Below, one piece after another: positions 23,361 through 31,736 of a DNA stretch of 64,000 nt. How positions within the stretch are numbered: the first letter of the stretch is position 1; each line of letters opens with the position of its first letter. Both the position numbers and the translations under genes were made by a program. The DNA comes from Bog-756 sp963704615 (lineage in GTDB: Bacteria > Actinomycetota > Acidimicrobiia > Acidimicrobiales > RAAP-2): the NCBI GenBank assembly GCA_963704615.1, contig OY969923.1, positions 620,001 through 684,000 of the forward strand. Reading direction: 5' to 3'. Under the pieces are notes generated by a model. That model searched no databases and had not been told where the DNA came from. It saw only the letters and a list, made by a program, of their open reading frames with translations.

Positions 23361-24017
23361 CTACTTCAAGATGTTGACAGCTCGGGCAATGACGAGACCC
23401 AGAATCACGATGCTCGCGGTTGCCTGGATGGCCATCGACAGTTTCGCCCATCGAGCGAGGGGCATCATGTCAGTGGGGCTGAACGCCGTGGAATTGGTGA
23501 AGCCCAGGTACAGGTAGTCGAAGAACTCGGGTCGCCATTCGGGCCGAGCGACATGAGGATTCAAGTGCTGTGGAAAGGCGAGGTCCGGAAACTCGGGTGC
23601 CCTTCGGGCTCTCGTCTCGGGGCCCCCACCATCGATCTCCCAGTAGAGGAAAGAGAACGTGATGATGACGTAGACCCACACCAACGAACCCACCCGAAGA
23701 AGCTGCCCGGGCGAATTTGTCTCCGGTCCCCCCCTGACGAGATCGACCACCAGCCGGACGGTGACAGCGGTGGCCCCGGCAACCAGGATGACGACCAGCG
23801 CGAGAGAGAAGGCTCGCACGATCGTCGACCGGCGATCGATCCGTCCCGGGTCGGCGATGACCAGGGCCACCAGCAGGAGAGCCTCGACGGCCGGGACTAT
23901 CCAGATCGGCCCCAGGCTGAACCTCCGCGGCAGCAGGATCGGAAGTGCCATGGCCACGATCAGGGTGATGGCCATGGGCCAGCGCCTCTCGCCTTGCAAT
24001 GCTCCTTCTCCGGTCAT
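23361..24017 (-). CDS. DUF1345-like integral membrane protein
   Basis: 218 residues from ATG 24017, preceded by GGGAGGAGAC. Five to six transmembrane helices are visible. The late segment FFDYLYLGFTNSTAFSPTDM followed by a final helix resembles the C-terminal half of DUF1345 proteins, which has an ion-channel-like pore-helix look. The protein has no known reaction. It follows a small membrane-protein gene on the same strand, with a shared upstream palindrome at 24344-24360, so it probably belongs to the same stress/envelope regulon. Family name is moderately sure. Confidence 0.65.
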   Translation of the reverse strand: MTGEGALQGERRWPMAITLIVAMALPILLPRRFSLGPIWIVPAVEALLLVALVIADPGRIDRRSTIVRAFSLALVVILVAGATAVTVRLVVDLVRGGPETNSPGQLLRVGSLVWVYVIITFSFLYWEIDGGGPETRARRAPEFPDLAFPQHLNPHVARPEWRPEFFDYLYLGFTNSTAFSPTDMMPLARWAKLSMAIQATASIVILGLVIARAVNILK

Positions 24018-24055
24018 GTCTCCTCCCGACCGGTGGTCGAGCCGTGAGCCGATGG

Positions 24056-24258
24056 TCACTGAGTTCCCGAGCTGTCATCAGCGACCCACTCCTTGGGAGC
24101 CCGCGCCGGCATCTTCACCGCGGACCAGGAGATCAACCTGGGGAGCACCCACACGGCAGCGACGAAAGAGGACAGGACAACAACGGCCACCGCTACCAGC
24201 AATTTGGCCGTCCCAGAACGACGACCTGCGCCGAGGCCTTCCCACCGTCTTCTTTCAT
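24056..24258 (-). CDS. Small single-pass membrane protein, frameshifted
   Basis: ATG 24258 has an excellent ribosome site (GGGAGGAG) but its frame stops after about 22 codons. A second frame covering the same interval encodes a clear transmembrane helix (KLLVAVAVVVLSSFVAAVWV) and a charged tail to 24056. A one-base indel around 24200-24250 would join MKEDGGKASA to GRRSGTAKLLVAV, giving a protein of about 66 residues. It lies 38 bp before the DUF1345-like gene. The function is unknown. Confidence 0.45.
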
Positions 24259-24343
24259 GCTCTCCTCCCAGAATCGGGCTCAGCCGTGCACGGCCCGCGC
24301 GAGGCGCCCCGAACCACTGTCCCACCTCGACCACCGTCACTCG

Positions 24344-24360
24344 TCACCCTCCGCGGGTGA
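24344..24360. promoter_or_regulatory. 17-bp palindrome TCACCC-TCCGC-GGGTGA
   Basis: A perfect inverted repeat, 86-102 bp upstream of the leftward small membrane-protein gene. It is one of seven copies of the TCACCC-N5-GGRTGA element in intergenic DNA of this window. The half-site contains GGGTGA, close to the MalT-box core GGATGA. Confidence 0.6.
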
Positions 24361-24438
24361 TTGGCGGTCGTGATCCGGCTCCTCCTCGGGGCGGGGGTGT
24401 CGTTCCCACCCTGGCCGGGGTTCGGGGGTGGCCTCGAA

Positions 24439-24455
24439 TCACCCGATCAGGATGA
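24439..24455. promoter_or_regulatory. 17-bp palindrome TCACCC-GATCA-GGATGA
   Basis: A second copy in the same divergent region, 60 bp upstream of the DUF6325-like gene and 95 bp from its partner site. Placement suggests one site for each divergent operon. Confidence 0.6.
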
Positions 24456-24514
24456 CGAAATCGGCGATACTCGGCCGTAATTTCACAGTGACACAACGGC
24501 AAGGACGGGAACAC

Positions 24515-24937
24515 ATGGCTACAGGACCAGTCGAATACATCATCGTAGGGTTCCCCGGCAACAAGTTCACCGGTGAGATAGCCCCTGAGTTGATCGCCCT
24601 GGTCGACTCGGGAACGGTGCGGATCCTCGACCTGATCTTCATCGGCAAGGACGCTGACGGATCGGTCGTCAGCTTCGAGATCGACGAACTGGACGCGTTG
24701 GCCGGGTTCGAGGGGCTGGAGGGAGAGGTTGGCGGCCTCATTAGTCCGGCGGACATCGAGTACGCCGCCGCCGCCCTCGAGCCGAACTCGTCGGCGGCAA
24801 TGCTGATCTGGGAGGATCTGTGGGCACTACCGTTCGCCGAGGCCGTTCGCCGGTCCGACGGGATCCTGCTCGAGGGCGCACGCATACCCCACGAGCTGAT
24901 CGCACCGGCTTTGGAGAACTTGCCGTCAGCAGTCTGA
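24515..24937 (+). CDS. DUF6325-like small protein
   Basis: 140 residues from ATG 24515 (GACGGGAAC upstream). The sequence VEYIIVGFPGNKFTGEIAPE, then VRILDLIFIGKDADGSVVSF, matches the short actinobacterial family whose members are called membrane- or stress-associated. There is no transmembrane helix and no catalytic motif. A conserved acidic core (FEIDELDALAGFEGLEGEVG) precedes SSAAMLIWEDLWALPFAEAV. The gene is followed 25 bp later by a SHOCT-domain gene, probably an operon under the palindrome at 24439. The molecular function is unknown. Confidence 0.75.
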   Translation: MATGPVEYIIVGFPGNKFTGEIAPELIALVDSGTVRILDLIFIGKDADGSVVSFEIDELDALAGFEGLEGEVGGLISPADIEYAAAALEPNSSAAMLIWEDLWALPFAEAVRRSDGILLEGARIPHELIAPALENLPSAV

Positions 24938-24962
24938 GCTACAGCCCGATAGGAGTCACGAC

Positions 24963-25232
24963 ATGATGAGAAGACGTCCGATCGCACGGATGGCCGTGCG
25001 CACCACCGCGGTCGTCGGGACCGCCGCCGTGGTCGGAGGGCATGTGGCCAACAAGCAGGCGGCGCAGGCCCAGCAGGCTCAGCAGGCCCAGCCCGCCCCG
25101 GCAGCCCCACCGCCGGCCCCCGCCGCCGCTCCTGACCGCATCGCGCAGCTCACCCAGTTGGCCGCACTGAGGGATTCGGGGGCGCTGACCGAGGCGGAGT
25201 TCGACGCGGAGAAGGCCAAGCTCCTCAGCTAG
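24963..25232 (+). CDS. SHOCT-domain protein with Gln/Ala/Pro-rich linker
   Basis: 89 residues. ATG 24963 lies behind AGGAGTCACGAC. The N-terminus is basic with a hydrophobic segment (VRTTAVVGTAAVVGGHVAN). A low-complexity AQQAQQAQPAPAAPPPAPAA linker is followed by a C-terminal SHOCT motif (IAQLTQLAALRDSGALTEAE then FDAEKAKLLS). SHOCT domains are short oligomerisation or tethering modules. It pairs with the DUF6325-like gene upstream, and a second SHOCT protein lies at 27609-28004. Confidence 0.82.
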   Translation: MMRRRPIARMAVRTTAVVGTAAVVGGHVANKQAAQAQQAQQAQPAPAAPPPAPAAAPDRIAQLTQLAALRDSGALTEAEFDAEKAKLLS

Positions 25233-25311
25233 GCGGCCATCCCGGCCGAGGCCGGATTGCCGGGTGAGGCGGAGCACGGTCGAGACGGCCTGACGCGGAC
25301 TTGCCAGACCC

Positions 25312-26574
25312 CTACTTCTCGACGGAGTTCGAGGAGCCAACGATGTCCGGCCCAAGTGCGGCAGGTCTATCCGACGGGCTGAGGAGTCTGCGGCCACCGG
25401 CGTAGACTCCCACCAGCCCGATCAGCACCAAAGCGATCGCCGCCACGATCACTGCGACCAGAGTGGTCGGCTCGCTCCACACCACGAGGACCAACAGGGC
25501 GAGACCGAGGATGCCCCACTGCAGGATCTTGCGGTGACGCACCACGAACCTGTGCACCGGGTTGTCGGGCCGGTCACCGCCGGATGCCCATGCCCGGAGG
25601 CGCCGGTTGCCGGCCAACAGTGCGACCACAGCGATGAGGACGGACACCCCGAGGACGATTCGCAACCCGAGACGCAGCCTGGCCGTGACGGTGTCGATCA
25701 CCGCCTGGTTGGCGGCCACTGACTGGTTCGGGTTCAGCCCCGACAGGTACTGGTGGCGGACCACGGCCATGACCACCAGTACTGCGGCCATTGAAAGGGC
25801 CAGCCCGGCGGCGGCCCGGACGAGACCGCGCCGTCGGTTCCGGGCCAAGACGACGGATGCGGCGAAAAGCAGCAGGGTGATGATCGGCAAGACGACGGCC
25901 AGGTCGTTGAGGATCTTCGTCACCTTTTGCACCTTGACCAGGCTTGTCGACTGGAAGAGGACGAAATTGAGCCCCTTCACCGCGGGGACCTTGTCGAACA
26001 CGGTGATCCCCTTGGCGTCCAGCTTCTTCTTGACGTCCACCTCCACCTGACTGAGGTCGATTGTCACTTTTCCGTTCTTCGAGCTCACCGATCCTTCACT
26101 CGATCCGGTCAGAACGGCCACCAGCTGCTTGTGGGAGGCGCGGTTGGCCGCCACCCACACCTCGTAGAACTGTTGGGACTGGACCGTCTTCAGAGCGAGT
26201 TCGTTGGTGACGGTCTCCAGGCCTGAGGTGACCGGCGTGGCCAGAAACCCGGCCTTCGGCGGGAGGGCGTCTTTCACCCGGGTCTCGACGTTGGTCCGGC
26301 TGATCAGGTTCTCACTGACCTGCTTGGCGATCTGGGTCTGGATGGCCGGATTGCTGGCCAGAGGGGCCACCGTTTTGACATAGGTGTCGGTGTTGAGCAG
26401 CTGATTGCGGCCGAACACGGTGACCACTGACAGCACCGACAGGATGCAGGCCAACACCACGAGTACCCACGCTGCCATGCGCTTCCACCGAGGGCCTTTT
26501 CCGCGGTCTTTGTCCACTGTTTCTGTCTGACTGCCCGTGTCCGCACTGTCGGTCTCGGTGGGGTTGGCGGCCAT
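25312..26574 (-). CDS. Actinobacterial integral membrane protein with extracytoplasmic domain
   Basis: 420 residues from ATG 26574. One N-terminal transmembrane helix (MAAWVLVVLACILSVLSVVT) is followed by a region of about 200 residues outside the membrane (NTDTYVKTVAPLASNPAIQT...). Three to four helices form the C-terminal half (VVLPIITLLLFAASVVLARN, then VLGVSVLIAVVALLAG). The layout matches a widespread actinobacterial membrane family without an assigned role. The start overlaps the restored stop of the GAP gene as TGATG, so the two are translationally coupled. An apparent fusion with that gene is due to a frameshift. Confidence 0.72.
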   Translation of the reverse strand: MAANPTETDSADTGSQTETVDKDRGKGPRWKRMAAWVLVVLACILSVLSVVTVFGRNQLLNTDTYVKTVAPLASNPAIQTQIAKQVSENLISRTNVETRVKDALPPKAGFLATPVTSGLETVTNELALKTVQSQQFYEVWVAANRASHKQLVAVLTGSSEGSVSSKNGKVTIDLSQVEVDVKKKLDAKGITVFDKVPAVKGLNFVLFQSTSLVKVQKVTKILNDLAVVLPIITLLLFAASVVLARNRRRGLVRAAAGLALSMAAVLVVMAVVRHQYLSGLNPNQSVAANQAVIDTVTARLRLGLRIVLGVSVLIAVVALLAGNRRLRAWASGGDRPDNPVHRFVVRHRKILQWGILGLALLVLVVWSEPTTLVAVIVAAIALVLIGLVGVYAGGRRLLSPSDRPAALGPDIVGSSNSVEK

Positions 26575-27228
26575 CACGTGACGATCAGGTAGATGCTCTT
26601 GCCGACAAGCCAGAAGCCCGAGTCCCAAAGACACGACGATGATCACCTGATCCTTGTGCGTATCGATCCACGCTCGGATCGAGGTCAGAAAGGCTTGGCT
26701 CTTCTCGGGTCGGAAGCCGGCGTAGATCTCGAGGACCAGGTAGATGGCGGTCGAGACAAGACAGAACAGGAACAGTGCGATGTAGCTCTCCCAGGACGAC
26801 AGCTTCGCCTCCACGATGGTGGCAACGCCGGCAGCGACCAGGCCCCAGGGCTGAGTCAGCGGCCCCAGGCCCATGGCGTACCACGGCGACATGTTGTCGA
26901 TGCCGGTCTGCCATTTGGGCGTCTTCTTCGGTCTCTTGGGCTTGCCCATCCTCCGCCATTGGCGAACGGCAATGGCCAGGAGCACCACACCGATGGCGAT
27001 CTTGACGGCCAGAGCGGCCAGTGATGGCTCAGTGTTCGGTTTGGGAGGCTTGTCCCCGGTGACGAGAACCGTTCCTGCCACCACGATGGCCAGCGAAACA
27101 AGCCAGCCGAAGATGAACGCGGCCCCCTTCCGCACCCCGCCCTTGGACGCCAGTATGAGGAGGAATGCAGTCAGTGGAATCGGCTCGAGCGTGATGACCA
27201 GGCCGATGAGTACCAGATCGAGGATCAC
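26574..27228 (-). CDS. GAP/Sap-family (sulfolipid-1-addressing protein) membrane protein, frameshifted near C-terminus
   Basis: Six transmembrane helices beginning ILDLVLIGLVITLEPIPLTA match the GAP family, whose mycobacterial members assist export of glycopeptidolipid and sulfolipid with MmpL transporters. The continuous frame reads through into the next gene. Dropping one base from the CCC run at 26617-26619 gives the expected end GFWLVGKSIYLIVT and a TGA that overlaps the ATG of the downstream gene. GTG 27228 is the likely start with a weak ribosome site. It belongs to a leftward operon beginning at 28004. An MmpL-type protein is encoded 26 kb away. Its cargo is unknown. Confidence 0.78.
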
Positions 27229-27333
27229 ACCGGCACCGTCTGACCCTTCGACGCTGGGCGCCAGCTCGGACCCGGTGCTTGTCGGCCCGGTACTCCTCGT
27301 TGTGGAAGGTGCATCTCCGATGCCGGTTGGCCG

Positions 27334-27423
27334 TCAGTCATTGCTCTGGCGGAACTTGCGGACGAACACCACCACCAACAAGACGGTCAACGCGGCGAGG
27401 ACGAATCCTCCCACGTAGTACAT
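27334..27423 (-). CDS. 29-residue single-pass membrane microprotein
   Basis: ATG 27423, with GAGGAGAATC immediately upstream, opens a 29-codon frame. It encodes MYYVGGFVLAALTVLLVVVF then VRKFRQSND: one transmembrane helix followed by a short basic tail. It lies between the PLDc_N/SHOCT gene and the GAP gene on the same strand. The good ribosome site, coding-like third positions and perfect helix length support a real gene. Its role is unknown; membrane microproteins often stabilise complexes. Confidence 0.6.
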   Translation of the reverse strand: MYYVGGFVLAALTVLLVVVFVRKFRQSND

Positions 27424-27608
27424 GATTCTCCTCGTGTCGTTTTGCCCTTGTCCTCGCCGACCCGCGGACTCGTCGGAAGGATCGTGACCCGTACAACCGC
27501 TGCCTGTACTCGCCGGCCCCGGCCTTCAGGACAGTGGAGGTCGTCGGGAGCCCCTGTGGGGCCTCTGGTCGGAGCACTGCTGGATACAGCCGAAGGAGTT
27601 GTCCGGGC

Positions 27609-28004
27609 TCAGGCCAGGATCTTTTTCTTCTGTGCTTCGAACTCGGCATCAGTGATCGTCCCTTGTTTCCGGAGCTCGGCCAGCTGTGCCAGTTGTTCCG
27701 CCGAGTTGGTTCCACTGCCCGCCGTCTTCTTCACGTAGTCGTCAAATGCTTGCTGCTGTTGAGCGGCCTGGGCAGCGGCGCGCTCGTGCATCTTTCCCCC
27801 ACGAGCGATCAGGTAGACGAAGATGCCGAGGAAGGGCAGGATGATGACGAACAGGACCCACAGCATCTTGGCCCAGCCGCTCAGGTCGTTGCTCCGGAAG
27901 ATGTCCGAGAAAACCACGATCAGAAGCCAGAACCAGACGATCAAGACGAAGAAGCCCAGCATCGTACCGAACAGGTCGGCGAGCGGGTAGGTGTAGGCGA
28001 TCAT
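27609..28004 (-). CDS. PLDc_N and SHOCT domain membrane protein
   Basis: 131 residues from ATG 28004, with GGGAGGAACC upstream. Two transmembrane helices form a cardiolipin-synthase/phospholipase-D N-terminal (PLDc_N) module (FFVLIVWFWLLIVVFSDIFR then MLWVLFVIILPFLGIFVYLI). A Gln/Ala-rich linker and a C-terminal SHOCT motif (QLAQLAELRKQGTITDAEFE) follow. There is no phospholipase HKD motif, so it is not a catalytic PLD. It is the first gene of a probable operon with the 29-residue microprotein, GAP and the membrane protein at 25312, about 100 bp downstream of a palindrome (28103). Confidence 0.85.
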   Translation of the reverse strand: MIAYTYPLADLFGTMLGFFVLIVWFWLLIVVFSDIFRSNDLSGWAKMLWVLFVIILPFLGIFVYLIARGGKMHERAAAQAAQQQQAFDDYVKKTAGSGTNSAEQLAQLAELRKQGTITDAEFEAQKKKILA

Positions 28005-28102
28005 CGGTGGTTCCTCCCGAGTTTGTTGACAATGGGCCCGTGCCTCTGTGGCCTGACAGATGACTGCATGGAGATGGAACCATGATCACGACGGTGAGGT
28101 CA

Positions 28103-28119
28103 TCACCCTTCGGGGGTGA
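28103..28119. promoter_or_regulatory. 17-bp palindrome TCACCC-TTCGG-GGGTGA
   Basis: A perfect copy of the recurring element, about 100 bp upstream of the PLDc_N/SHOCT operon and after the end of the convergent-side LAL gene. The TTCG in the centre means it could also form an RNA tetraloop hairpin, but the conserved 6-5-6 geometry elsewhere favours a DNA operator. Confidence 0.55.
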
Positions 28120-28179
28120 CTTCGCCCGCCCGCCCCTGGCCAGAGCGTCTCTTTGCCCGTTGTGCCCATCCGCTGTGAT

Positions 28180-30783
28180 TCAGAGCATCCCGAGTTCCCG
28201 GGAACGGGAGATGGCTCCGTTGCGGTTGGCGACGTCCAGCTTCCGGTAGATGTGAGCCATATGGGTCTTGATGGTGTTGACCGACACATAGAAGTGATCG
28301 GCGAGCTCGGTATTGGTGAAGCGGCTCGGAAGGTACGAGAGGATTTCGAGCTCCCGGTCGGTCAAAGGGTCGACCAGATCGGACCCCGGTATCGGCAAGG
28401 CCACCTCCTGCGCTCGACGGAGGACCCGGTCCCGCAGGGAGGAGTCCACGTCGGCTTGCTCGGAAACCAGTCGGACGATCGTCGGTCCGGCCCGCACGAA
28501 CGCCTCGACCAGGGAGTGCCTCTCGGCCACCGCCATCGCTGTGGTCAAGTGTGTCTGGGCCCGGTCCGGGGACCCTTCCGCGTCGGCCAACCACGACTGC
28601 AGAAGCAGGCGGTTCACCGTCGCTCCCGGCTCGTTCGCATCCGGCAGGGCGGGAAAGGCATCGAGGAGCTTGCGGGCCAGATCGTGATCCTCCAGGGCGA
28701 GAGCTGTTGCCGCGCCTTCGAACACCGGCGCCGCCGAGTACCACCTCGACCGGTTGAGGGCGCGCTGTGCCTTGTCGGGTGACCCATCCAGACGGAGCAG
28801 ACGGCAGTTGAGGGCAACCAGGCGACTGGCCACGATCGGGGGCGGTGGCGCGCCCAAGTCGTTTCTGGTCGAGAGGGCGGTGCTCATCGCCTGTTCCCGC
28901 TGGCCGTCCGCTTCTTGGAGGAGGGCATTCTCAAAATGCCCGAACCAGGATAACTGACTGCGCCGGTTGGCCTCGGCTCGCAAGGAGCCTTCGTGAAGGG
29001 AGAGCGATGCGTGACGAGGCTCGCCAGTCTCCAAGGCGACGAGGGCGGAGGCCAGGTAGGCGTCAGCCACCGACGGATGAGCGAGGAGGCCGACCTCCTT
29101 GGCCACGGCCAACGCCTCCACAGACAAAGCAGTGGCTTGCTCGTTGTTCCCACACCAGGCCTCGAGGAGGGCCAGCGAGCCGAGGCCACTGACCTTCCAA
29201 ATCGGGTAGGTCGCTCCAGGGGTCGCCAGTGCTCGGTGGAGCCATTGCCGAGCCTGCACGTAATCCCCGGCCTGGAAGTGGGCGCGCCCACCCGACACCA
29301 AGGTGATGGTCTCGAGTGACTGTCGATTGGTCAGGTTCAAGATGACCGGCATTTCGGCACCGGCGCAGCGGGTGAGTTGGTCAAGGGCTCGGGTCGCCAT
29401 CTCGACAGAGACGTCTGGGCGAGGGCGCCATTGGACCAAGGAGGCAAGAAACACTTGGGCGCAGACCCGTTCTCCCTCGGACGCGGCTGGATCGGCGGAC
29501 ACCCGACCGATGATGTCCTCTGCGCTCGCCCCCAGCCCTTCGACTCCCTTTATGATCCCGAGGAGCAGGCTGACTTCCCGCCTTCCGGCTCGGGCCGCCT
29601 CCGGGACATCGCCGATCCAGCGGATGACGGTGGCCATCTCGCCCTTCTCGAACACTTCTGAGCCTCTGGCCATGATGACGTCCAGTGCCGCCTCCCAGTT
29701 CCGGGCACGAAGCAGGCACTCGACGCCCTCATTGATCTCACCTCGTCCGAGGTGCCATGAGCCGGCCTCATTGAGCAGACGGGCTTCGGCGTCAGGTCGC
29801 TCCGCCCGAATCTGGAAACGCAGTAGGTCCCGGAAGAGGTGGTGGAAGCGAAACCAGTGACGGTGGGTGTCCAGCGGGACGAGGAACATCGACTGCCGTT
29901 CTAACTCCTCGAGCAGCAGTTGGGCATTTGGCACACCAGTCAGATGACTGACCAGCTCCGCGCACATCTTGTCCAGGACGGATATCTGCAGGAGGAGTTG
30001 ACGCCGATCGTCGGGCTGGGCCTGAAGGACCTCGTGGCTTAGGTAGTCGGCGATCAGTCGGTCGTCTCCACTGAACTGGGTGATGAACTCATCGGGTTCG
30101 TCGTATTGCCGGAGAGTCATCCCCGCGAGCTGCAGCCCGACCGCCCATCCTTCGGTGCGTGCCACAAGGGTGGCTACGCTGTCGGACCCCAGGGACCGCC
30201 CGGTCATGTGCTCGAGGAGAAGAGTGGAGTCGAAATCATCGAGAGCCAGGTCGAGCTGACGGATCTCGATCAGCTCCTTGGTCAGCCGATGGCGGCGCCA
30301 GGCGATGGGGAGATCGGATCGGGTCGACAGGATCAGATGGACATTGGGCGGGAGACGGTCGCCGAGCTCGCCGAGGTCGGCGAGGAGTATCGAGTTCGAC
30401 AGGTGGTGCAGGTCGTCGAGGACGACGACCACTTCGGGGAGCTCGCCCAACTGGGATTCGAACGCCTCCAACAAGGCTGATCCGAGCCCGCCACCATTCA
30501 GGGACACCAGAGACGTCAGATCGGCGAAGTCAGGATTGACGGCGGTGAACTCCCGCAGCAGGCGCTGGGAGAAGCGGACGGGATCGTTGTCGTCGACGCC
30601 GACCTCCATCCAGACGAAGTCCAGCTCGGGATGGGTGGCGGCCCACTGACCAAGGAGGACCGTCTTCCCCGAGCCGGCCGGAGCCACGATGAGGGTGAGG
30701 GGGTTGGCGAGAGCCTTGTCCAGTTGCCGCCTCAGGGCGGGACGGTCGACTTCGTGGACCAGCGCTGAAAGTGTTGCTGCCAC
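28180..30783 (-). CDS. LuxR-family LAL (MalT-like) transcriptional regulator, second copy
   Basis: 867 residues. Walker A is VAPAGSGKT (about 33-41) and Walker B is VVVLDDLHHL. Winged-helix and TPR-like middle regions follow. The C-terminal LuxR HTH reads LTDRELEILSYLPSRFTNTE then VSVNTIKTHMAHIYRKLDVA. It is similar in layout to the LAL protein at 10503-13121 but not a recent duplicate. It is divergent from the small-protein/cupin genes at 31097, and the shared upstream region contains one copy of the TCACCC-N5-GGATGA element. It sits in the middle of the gene set carrying that element, making it the best local candidate for the regulator. Confidence 0.9.
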   Translation of the reverse strand: MAATLSALVHEVDRPALRRQLDKALANPLTLIVAPAGSGKTVLLGQWAATHPELDFVWMEVGVDDNDPVRFSQRLLREFTAVNPDFADLTSLVSLNGGGLGSALLEAFESQLGELPEVVVVLDDLHHLSNSILLADLGELGDRLPPNVHLILSTRSDLPIAWRRHRLTKELIEIRQLDLALDDFDSTLLLEHMTGRSLGSDSVATLVARTEGWAVGLQLAGMTLRQYDEPDEFITQFSGDDRLIADYLSHEVLQAQPDDRRQLLLQISVLDKMCAELVSHLTGVPNAQLLLEELERQSMFLVPLDTHRHWFRFHHLFRDLLRFQIRAERPDAEARLLNEAGSWHLGRGEINEGVECLLRARNWEAALDVIMARGSEVFEKGEMATVIRWIGDVPEAARAGRREVSLLLGIIKGVEGLGASAEDIIGRVSADPAASEGERVCAQVFLASLVQWRPRPDVSVEMATRALDQLTRCAGAEMPVILNLTNRQSLETITLVSGGRAHFQAGDYVQARQWLHRALATPGATYPIWKVSGLGSLALLEAWCGNNEQATALSVEALAVAKEVGLLAHPSVADAYLASALVALETGEPRHASLSLHEGSLRAEANRRSQLSWFGHFENALLQEADGQREQAMSTALSTRNDLGAPPPPIVASRLVALNCRLLRLDGSPDKAQRALNRSRWYSAAPVFEGAATALALEDHDLARKLLDAFPALPDANEPGATVNRLLLQSWLADAEGSPDRAQTHLTTAMAVAERHSLVEAFVRAGPTIVRLVSEQADVDSSLRDRVLRRAQEVALPIPGSDLVDPLTDRELEILSYLPSRFTNTELADHFYVSVNTIKTHMAHIYRKLDVANRNGAISRSRELGML

Positions 30784-30906
30784 GGCGACTCCACCCTGAG
30801 CGGTTGGCGGCCGACTGTCCGACCGGGCTGCCCTCAGTGTGCCACCGGGACGAGGTCGCTGCCAGTGGTTTTCTGGTGGACTCCGCGTGGCGGAGAAAAA
30901 AAATGA

Positions 30907-30923
30907 TCACCCTCCAGGGATGA
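30907..30923. promoter_or_regulatory. 17-bp palindrome TCACCC-TCCAG-GGATGA
   Basis: Copy of the recurring element in the 313-bp divergent region between the LAL gene (start 30783) and the small protein gene at 31097. It is about 125 bp from the former and 175 bp from the latter. The rest of this region holds no gene. Confidence 0.55.
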
Positions 30924-31096
30924 CGATTTTGCGGACAACCCGCCCCAGGATAAGGGACACGTGGCACTTCGCTGGAGCGAGGGCCCCGACCACTGAGTGT
31001 GCGAGGTTGAGAGACGGACGCAGGTTGGCTCCCGTATCGCCTGACCAGGGACGCCGATCCCGTCGGGTCGCCGACATCCCACATCGGAGAGCCAAC

Positions 31097-31363
31097 TTGG
31101 ATCCAACCAAATTCGAAATCGTCGTCAAGGGCAGGTTGAGCCCGACCCTGACCGCAGCCATCGAAGGATTCGAGGTCAGTTGCTGCGACGGCGGTCTCAC
31201 CCACCTGGTCGGCTGGGCCTCTGACCAAGCACGCCTACACGGCACGCTCGAGTTGTTGCGGGACCTCAACATCGAGTTGGTATCGGTCAATCCAGCGCTG
31301 TCCCAGGTCACGGGGGAATCGGAGCGGCGGGGGGCAACGACACGAGGTGAATCCCGTGGCTGA
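31097..31363 (+). CDS. Small uncharacterised protein, paralogue of 51210-51440
   Basis: 88 residues from TTG 31097 with GGAGAG upstream. The protein reads FEIVVKGRLSPTLTAAIEGF, then GLTHLVGWASDQARLHG and LLRDLNIELVSVNP, followed by a polar tail. A clearly related protein is encoded on the minus strand at 51210-51440, and both begin four or five residues before FEIVV. The size and alternating pattern suggest a compact alpha/beta fold. No catalytic motif was recognised. The gene overlaps the following cupin gene. The existence of a conserved paralogue is the main evidence that it is real. Confidence 0.7.
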   Translation: MDPTKFEIVVKGRLSPTLTAAIEGFEVSCCDGGLTHLVGWASDQARLHGTLELLRDLNIELVSVNPALSQVTGESERRGATTRGESRG

Positions 31364-31736
31364 CTCTTCCCAGGAGCCCTGGCCCTGGCCCGATGATCTT
31401 GACGCCATGGTCGCCGCCCCCGAGTTCCACAAGGTGCTGCTCGAAGACGACCGGGTCCGAGTCCTGGACGGACGGGTCCCGTCCGGAGCCACCGTGCCCG
31501 TGCACACCCATCGATGGGGGGGCGTCCTCTACATCATCGCCACCAGTGACTTCGTCCGCCGGAGCCCTGACGGAACGGTGATCGTCGACACACGGCTGTC
31601 GGGAACGACTCCTGTTGCCGGCGCCGCCATGTGGGGTTCGCCGTTGACACCACACTCACTGGAGAACGTCGGCAGCCAGGAGTTCCGCACGATCACCGTC
31701 GAGATGAAGGACACCGACCCCGACCAACCGGTGTGA
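31356..31736 (+). CDS. Cupin-fold small protein
   Basis: 126 residues from GTG 31356 (CGAGG upstream; GTG 31347 is an alternative), overlapping the end of the preceding small gene. The pattern EDDRVRVLDGRVPSGATVPV followed by HTHRWGGVLYIIAT is a cupin motif 1, with His-x-His as potential metal ligands. TPHSLENVGSQEFRTITVEM forms the second motif. Such single-domain cupins bind small molecules or isomerise sugars, and many remain unassigned. It is probably co-transcribed with the small protein gene upstream. Confidence 0.75.
   Translation: MADSSQEPWPWPDDLDAMVAAPEFHKVLLEDDRVRVLDGRVPSGATVPVHTHRWGGVLYIIATSDFVRRSPDGTVIVDTRLSGTTPVAGAAMWGSPLTPHSLENVGSQEFRTITVEMKDTDPDQPV

Noticed and set aside
25312..27228. 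A single GAP plus membrane protein fusion
   Set aside because: The normal GAP C-terminus and a TGATG overlap appear after correcting one base, so two genes are the better reading.
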